Assembly: GCA_963775935.1 (NCBI GenBank)
Contig: CAVZKR010000004.1
Coordinates: 124,001-188,000, forward strand
DNA from: JBBIPA01 sp963775935
GTDB lineage: Bacteria; Chloroflexota; Dehalococcoidia; GIF9; UBA5629
Length of the DNA stretch: 64,000 nt
Direction of reading: 5' to 3'
In this document: piece after piece, positions 61,979 through 64,000 of the stretch
How positions within the stretch are numbered: position 1 is the first letter of the stretch
Layout of the letters: each line of letters begins with the position of its first letter
The notes under the pieces: generated by a model
Seen by the model: the letters and a program-made list of their open reading frames with translations, nothing else
Told to the model about the DNA's origin: nothing
The model's database searches: none
Position numbers and translations under genes: made by a program

Positions 61979-62905
61979 CTAAAATCCAGAACCTGTGCCA
62001 GGTTTAATCAGGAGCGTCCTTATTAGATTTGCTATTTCGTCATTGACTCTCCCATTGTTATTGCTATCAGCACTTTTCGGAATAGCGTTCGCTATTATAG
62101 AAGTAACATATGCGCTAGCCATAGAGCTACCAGTCAACACTCCATATTTATTATCAGGGAGTGTCGATAGTATTAAAACCCCTGGGGCATAGGCATCAAC
62201 GAAATCCCCATCGTTGGATTCACTCCACATTTTGCCATCGATAGTTGTGGCGGCGACCGCAATGACTTCGCTATAGGCGGCAGGATAGGTAGTGGCTTTA
62301 GTATGATTCCCTGCTGCTGCTACCAGTACTACGCCATGGCTCCAGGCATATTGTATTGCTTCTTCAAGCGGCTGGTATTTTGACGCTACTGCCAGACTCA
62401 TATTAATTATCTTAGCTCCTCTATCAGTAGACCAGATGATACCTTTGGCGATATTGGATGCCCAGACCGTACCGTTATCTTCAGCAATTTTAACATTGAG
62501 CAATTTCGCGCCGGGTGCAGCTCCTGCAATCCCAATTCCATTGTTCGCACTTGCAGCGATAATACCAGCGATATGTGTGCCATGACCATTGATATCTGTT
62601 TCAGTCTTACTGCTGCTGAAGTTAATACTTTCAGCAACCTTGCCAGCGAGGTCTTCATGATTCACATCAATGCCGGTGTCCAAAACAGCAATGAGAATTC
62701 CATCGTTTTCAGGAGCAAATGGGAGTAAAGGTATTTGCTTGAGAGCCCATTGGTTATCAATATAAGGGTCATCGAAAGGAGATGCAGAGGCTAAACTGGC
62801 AACAGGCTCATCAACCGTATCACCAGCCATCGTAATTTTGGGTACAGCTAGTGCCGCACTGGCTACCAGTACTATTGCTGTTAGCGCAATTACGATACCC
62901 TTCAT
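61979..62905 (-). CDS. Secreted subtilisin-like serine protease (S8)
   Basis: 308 aa. Signal peptide 1-21. Catalytic triad Asp76 (AVLDTGID), His108 (NGHGTHIAG) and Ser261 (GSSMASAY), with oxyanion Asn200 (AAAGN). There is only a short pro-region (22-48), so it may not self-process like subtilisin. The C-terminus has DSNNNGRVND, a calcium-loop/dockerin-like motif, before a short tail. It digests proteins or peptides outside the cell. Confidence 0.93.
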   Translation of the reverse strand: MKGIVIALTAIVLVASAALAVPKITMAGDTVDEPVASLASASPFDDPYIDNQWALKQIPLLPFAPENDGILIAVLDTGIDVNHEDLAGKVAESINFSSSKTETDINGHGTHIAGIIAASANNGIGIAGAAPGAKLLNVKIAEDNGTVWASNIAKGIIWSTDRGAKIINMSLAVASKYQPLEEAIQYAWSHGVVLVAAAGNHTKATTYPAAYSEVIAVAATTIDGKMWSESNDGDFVDAYAPGVLILSTLPDNKYGVLTGSSMASAYVTSIIANAIPKSADSNNNGRVNDEIANLIRTLLIKPGTGSGF

Positions 62906-63213
62906 AGCAGACCAAGTCTATGCTGCGAAGGTTTGTACTCCATCCACGGAAGGTACTGTTATATACTGGTAATTTAGTCCCTGGGAATAAAGCCCTGGTA
63001 CTTTGGTAGGATGAGGTCAGGTTAATTAAAATGACGTTTAATGAGTCGCTATACTGTTACCCGTTAAGACAGCCAGTCAATCGATTTAGTAAAACGTCTG
63101 GAAAATAGGACGAAAATAGCCAGCTTACTAAGTTAGTTTCGGCTTAATTTTATTGGTTTTAGGACATCAAACCACTTCAACCTCGGTACTAAGCGTGGTA
63201 AGATATATACATC
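62906..63213. other. Intergenic region between protease and transketolase genes
   Basis: The region separates divergent genes and must hold both promoters. I see no well-conserved -35/-10 pair, repeat or RNA gene. Confidence 0.4.
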
Positions 63214-64000
63214 ATGCCAAAAGATACTGCATCACTTGACGAACTCTGTATTAACACCCTCCGTTTTCTGGCAGTTGACGCTGTTGAGAAGGCGAAGTCG
63301 GGGCATCCCGGTGCGCCGATGGGCGCAGCTACCATGGCGTATGTGCTCTGGGACAGGTTCCTGAAGCATAATCCCCGTCAGCCTCAATGGCAGGACCGTG
63401 ACCGATTTGTCCTCTCAGCAGGTCATGCTTCGGCCATGCTCTATGCCCTGCTACATCTCACTGGCTATGACCTGTCGCTCGATGACATCAAGCAGTTTCG
63501 CCAGTGGGGCAGTAAGACACCAGGACACCCTGAGCACGGGCTTACACCGGGCGTAGAAGCGACTACAGGGCCGCTGGGGCAGGGCTTTGCTAATGGGGTG
63601 GGCATGGCAATGGCAGAGCGCTGGCTGGCGCAGCATTATAATCGCCCCGGCTACGAAATTATCAACCACTATACCTATGCCATCGTCTCCGATGGCGACC
63701 TCCAGGAAGGTGTTGCCTCGGAGGCAGCTTCATTTGCCGGCACGCTGCGCCTGGGCAAGATGATTTACCTCTACGACGATAATAATGTTTCTATCGAAGG
63801 AGATACTGATATCACCTTTACCGAGGATGTAGGGCAACGCTTTCAGGCGTATGGCTGGCACGTGGTCGGACCCATCGATGGCATGAATGTAGAGGCAGTA
63901 GACCAGGCTATCCGTGCAGCGCAGGCAGAGACCACAACCCCCAGCCTCATTATCTGCCGCACTATTATCGGCTACGGCAGCCCCAATAAAGCAGGCACCG
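63214..64000 (+). CDS. tkt: Transketolase (N-terminal part; runs off the window)
   Basis: 262 codons from ATG 63214 without a stop. Transketolase N-terminal landmarks: KSGHPGAPMGAATMAYVLWD, DRFVLSAGHASAMLYALLHL, TGPLGQGFANGVGMAMAER and the thiamine diphosphate/Mg motif SDGDLQEGVASEAASFAG...DDNNVSIEG. It transfers two-carbon units in the non-oxidative pentose phosphate pathway. The remaining two thirds lie beyond 64000. Confidence 0.95.
   Translation, partial: MPKDTASLDELCINTLRFLAVDAVEKAKSGHPGAPMGAATMAYVLWDRFLKHNPRQPQWQDRDRFVLSAGHASAMLYALLHLTGYDLSLDDIKQFRQWGSKTPGHPEHGLTPGVEATTGPLGQGFANGVGMAMAERWLAQHYNRPGYEIINHYTYAIVSDGDLQEGVASEAASFAGTLRLGKMIYLYDDNNVSIEGDTDITFTEDVGQRFQAYGWHVVGPIDGMNVEAVDQAIRAAQAETTTPSLIICRTIIGYGSPNKAGT

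Overview
The window most likely comes from an anaerobic Chloroflexota bacterium of the Dehalococcoidia type. Four things point that way: two pyrogallol transhydroxylase-like molybdopterin enzymes, a selenium-handling gene set (YedE, YedF/TusA-like protein, class V aminotransferase, DUF3343), a large BNR-repeat surface protein with one C-terminal membrane anchor, and many small lipoproteins. This is inference from gene content; there is no rRNA in the window.

1-10 kb: a rhodanese-domain protein cut by the window edge reads through an in-frame TGA followed by a bacterial-type SECIS hairpin, so it is probably a selenoprotein. It is followed by a metallo-beta-lactamase-fold lipoprotein, an MFS transporter, an orphan transhydroxylase-like catalytic subunit, a 14-TM drug-type exporter, a tandem universal stress protein and a second, nearly identical copy of the MFS transporter.

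10-36 kb: an AT-rich accessory region of single-gene units: M48 peptidase (broken), DUF433/DUF5615 toxin-antitoxin pair, TMEM175-like channel, secreted beta-helix protein, secreted caspase, PRC-barrel, zinc-ribbon proteins, TIR/deoxyribosyltransferase-like protein, an IS630 element, DUF3795, PD-(D/E)XK-like protein, methyltransferase, HicBA, a J-domain/PQQ-propeller pair, an EEP nuclease-fold protein, an AlbA_2 protein and a hemerythrin-like protein. At least eleven remnants of tyrosine-recombinase genes, all on the minus strand and all keeping the natural stop codon, punctuate this region. It ends at tRNA-Ala(UGC). An approximately 41-bp copy of the tRNA 3' end lies 5.7 kb away, which marks an integrated island. 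A second dispersed repeat family (A elements) lies in the intergenic spaces. I read the region as stacked integration events at the tRNA gene, with a possible additional recombination mechanism.

36-49.7 kb: housekeeping-type genes of higher GC: DUF1893, DUF362, an alpha/beta hydrolase, the selenium operon, a lipoprotein, a type-B carboxylesterase, an SDR, a C_GCAxxG_C_C protein, an NrpR/DUF128 regulator directly followed by hisF, and a glutamate-synthase-like FMN protein.

50-64 kb: a complete two-subunit transhydroxylase-like molybdoenzyme (catalytic subunit plus iron-sulfur subunit with a C-terminal beta domain), a probable S-layer or surface BNR protein, a 13-repeat TPR lipoprotein, a small MerR/excisionase-type regulator, a secreted protein behind a long leader with an intrinsic terminator, a secreted subtilisin-like protease, and the start of transketolase. 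The selenium operon plausibly serves the selenoprotein at the left edge, and the two transhydroxylase-like enzymes probably act on hydroxylated aromatic or related compounds.
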